Origin: Streptococcus parasanguinis
GTDB lineage: Bacteria; Bacillota; Bacilli; Lactobacillales; Streptococcaceae
Length of the DNA: 64,000 nt
NCBI RefSeq assembly: GCF_901875555.1
Contig: NZ_CABFMD010000036.1
Location: 56,566 to 120,565, forward strand
Direction: 5' to 3'
Every line of letters starts with the position of its first letter. The first letter of the stretch is position 1. Below the pieces are notes generated by a model. That model had not been told where the DNA came from. It saw nothing but the letters and a program-made list of their open reading frames with translations, and made no database searches. The position numbers and the translations under genes were made by a program. Shown one piece after another: positions 63,878 to 64,000 of the stretch.

Positions 63878-64000
63878 AGCCTGTAAGGCGCAACCGAGCT
63901 TAGAGATATTGATCCTGAGTAGCGAAGCGACGTGAGGGCTATAGCGTAACATGAAATTAGCCTATAAGGCGCAACCGAGCTTAGAGATATTGATCCTGAG
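63878..64000 (+). repeat. Tandem direct repeat with 81-bp period (runs off window)
   Basis: AGCCTGTAAGGCGCAACCG at 63878 recurs as AGCCTATAAGGCGCAACCG at 63959, with all that follows (AGCTTAGAGATATTGATCCTGAG) identical up to the window edge. No ORF is convincing. Two units are visible; more may lie beyond the end. Confidence 0.75.

Overview
The window is chromosomal DNA of a Streptococcus, most likely a commensal of the mitis/sanguinis/parasanguinis type. This rests on gene order (nrdD-small ORF-GNAT-nrdG; pbp2a-rpmG-secE-nusG; rpsB-tsf; ctsR-clpC; purA...tadA-ffs), extended -10 promoters, a YSIRK signal peptide, a CiaR-type small RNA and a Wzy-type wall polysaccharide locus. The species is inferred from gene content, not proven. 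I see no prophage, conjugative element, intact transposase gene, rRNA or CRISPR array.

Layout. 1-3.05 kb: end of the anaerobic ribonucleotide reductase operon. 3.5-19.35 kb: capsule / receptor-polysaccharide locus, with regulators wzg-wzh-wzd-wze, priming transferase wchA, rhamnosyltransferase wchF, an AT-richer type-specific block (glycosyltransferases, wzy), then wzx, glf, a Stealth phosphotransferase and a probable galactofuranosyltransferase. 19.5-25.9 kb: two paralogous secreted wall hydrolases sharing Bsp-like repeats (GH25+C39, and CHAP). 26.2-36.8 kb: housekeeping (pseudouridine synthase, pbp2a, zinc peptidase, rpmG-secE-nusG, a lipoprotein, tRNA-Cys, rpsB-tsf, dpr). 38-45.6 kb: glycan-degrading genes, a frameshifted BgaA-like GH2 galactosidase and a GH29 fucosidase lacking a signal peptide. 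46-49.9 kb: ctsR-clpC plus an ECF S-component/DUF4430 lipoprotein pair. 50-53.5 kb: a lipoprotein under a VicR/WalR-like site and the NAD salvage set nadR-pnuC-nrtR. 53.7-57.9 kb: an HTH/membrane-protein cassette, a YoaK-like protein, dusB and hslO. 58-64 kb: purA, a HAD phosphatase, a truncated radical-SAM peptide maturase with an ABC exporter, a csRNA, tadA, the SRP RNA and the start of an 81-bp tandem repeat.

The most interesting signal is in the intergenic regions. A repeat family (six copies: 1797, 3083, 25911, 29408, 36865 and 55746) has imperfect terminal inverted repeats related to AGATTGAAGACAAA. Its core could fold into a multibranched RNA-like structure with compensatory base changes. 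In four copies the element is bracketed by two versions of the same intrinsic terminator, while the terminator differs from site to site. This is what insertion into a terminator with a 17-26 bp target duplication would leave. A second, unrelated palindromic repeat family (about 180 bp, four copies) also occupies intergenic sites.
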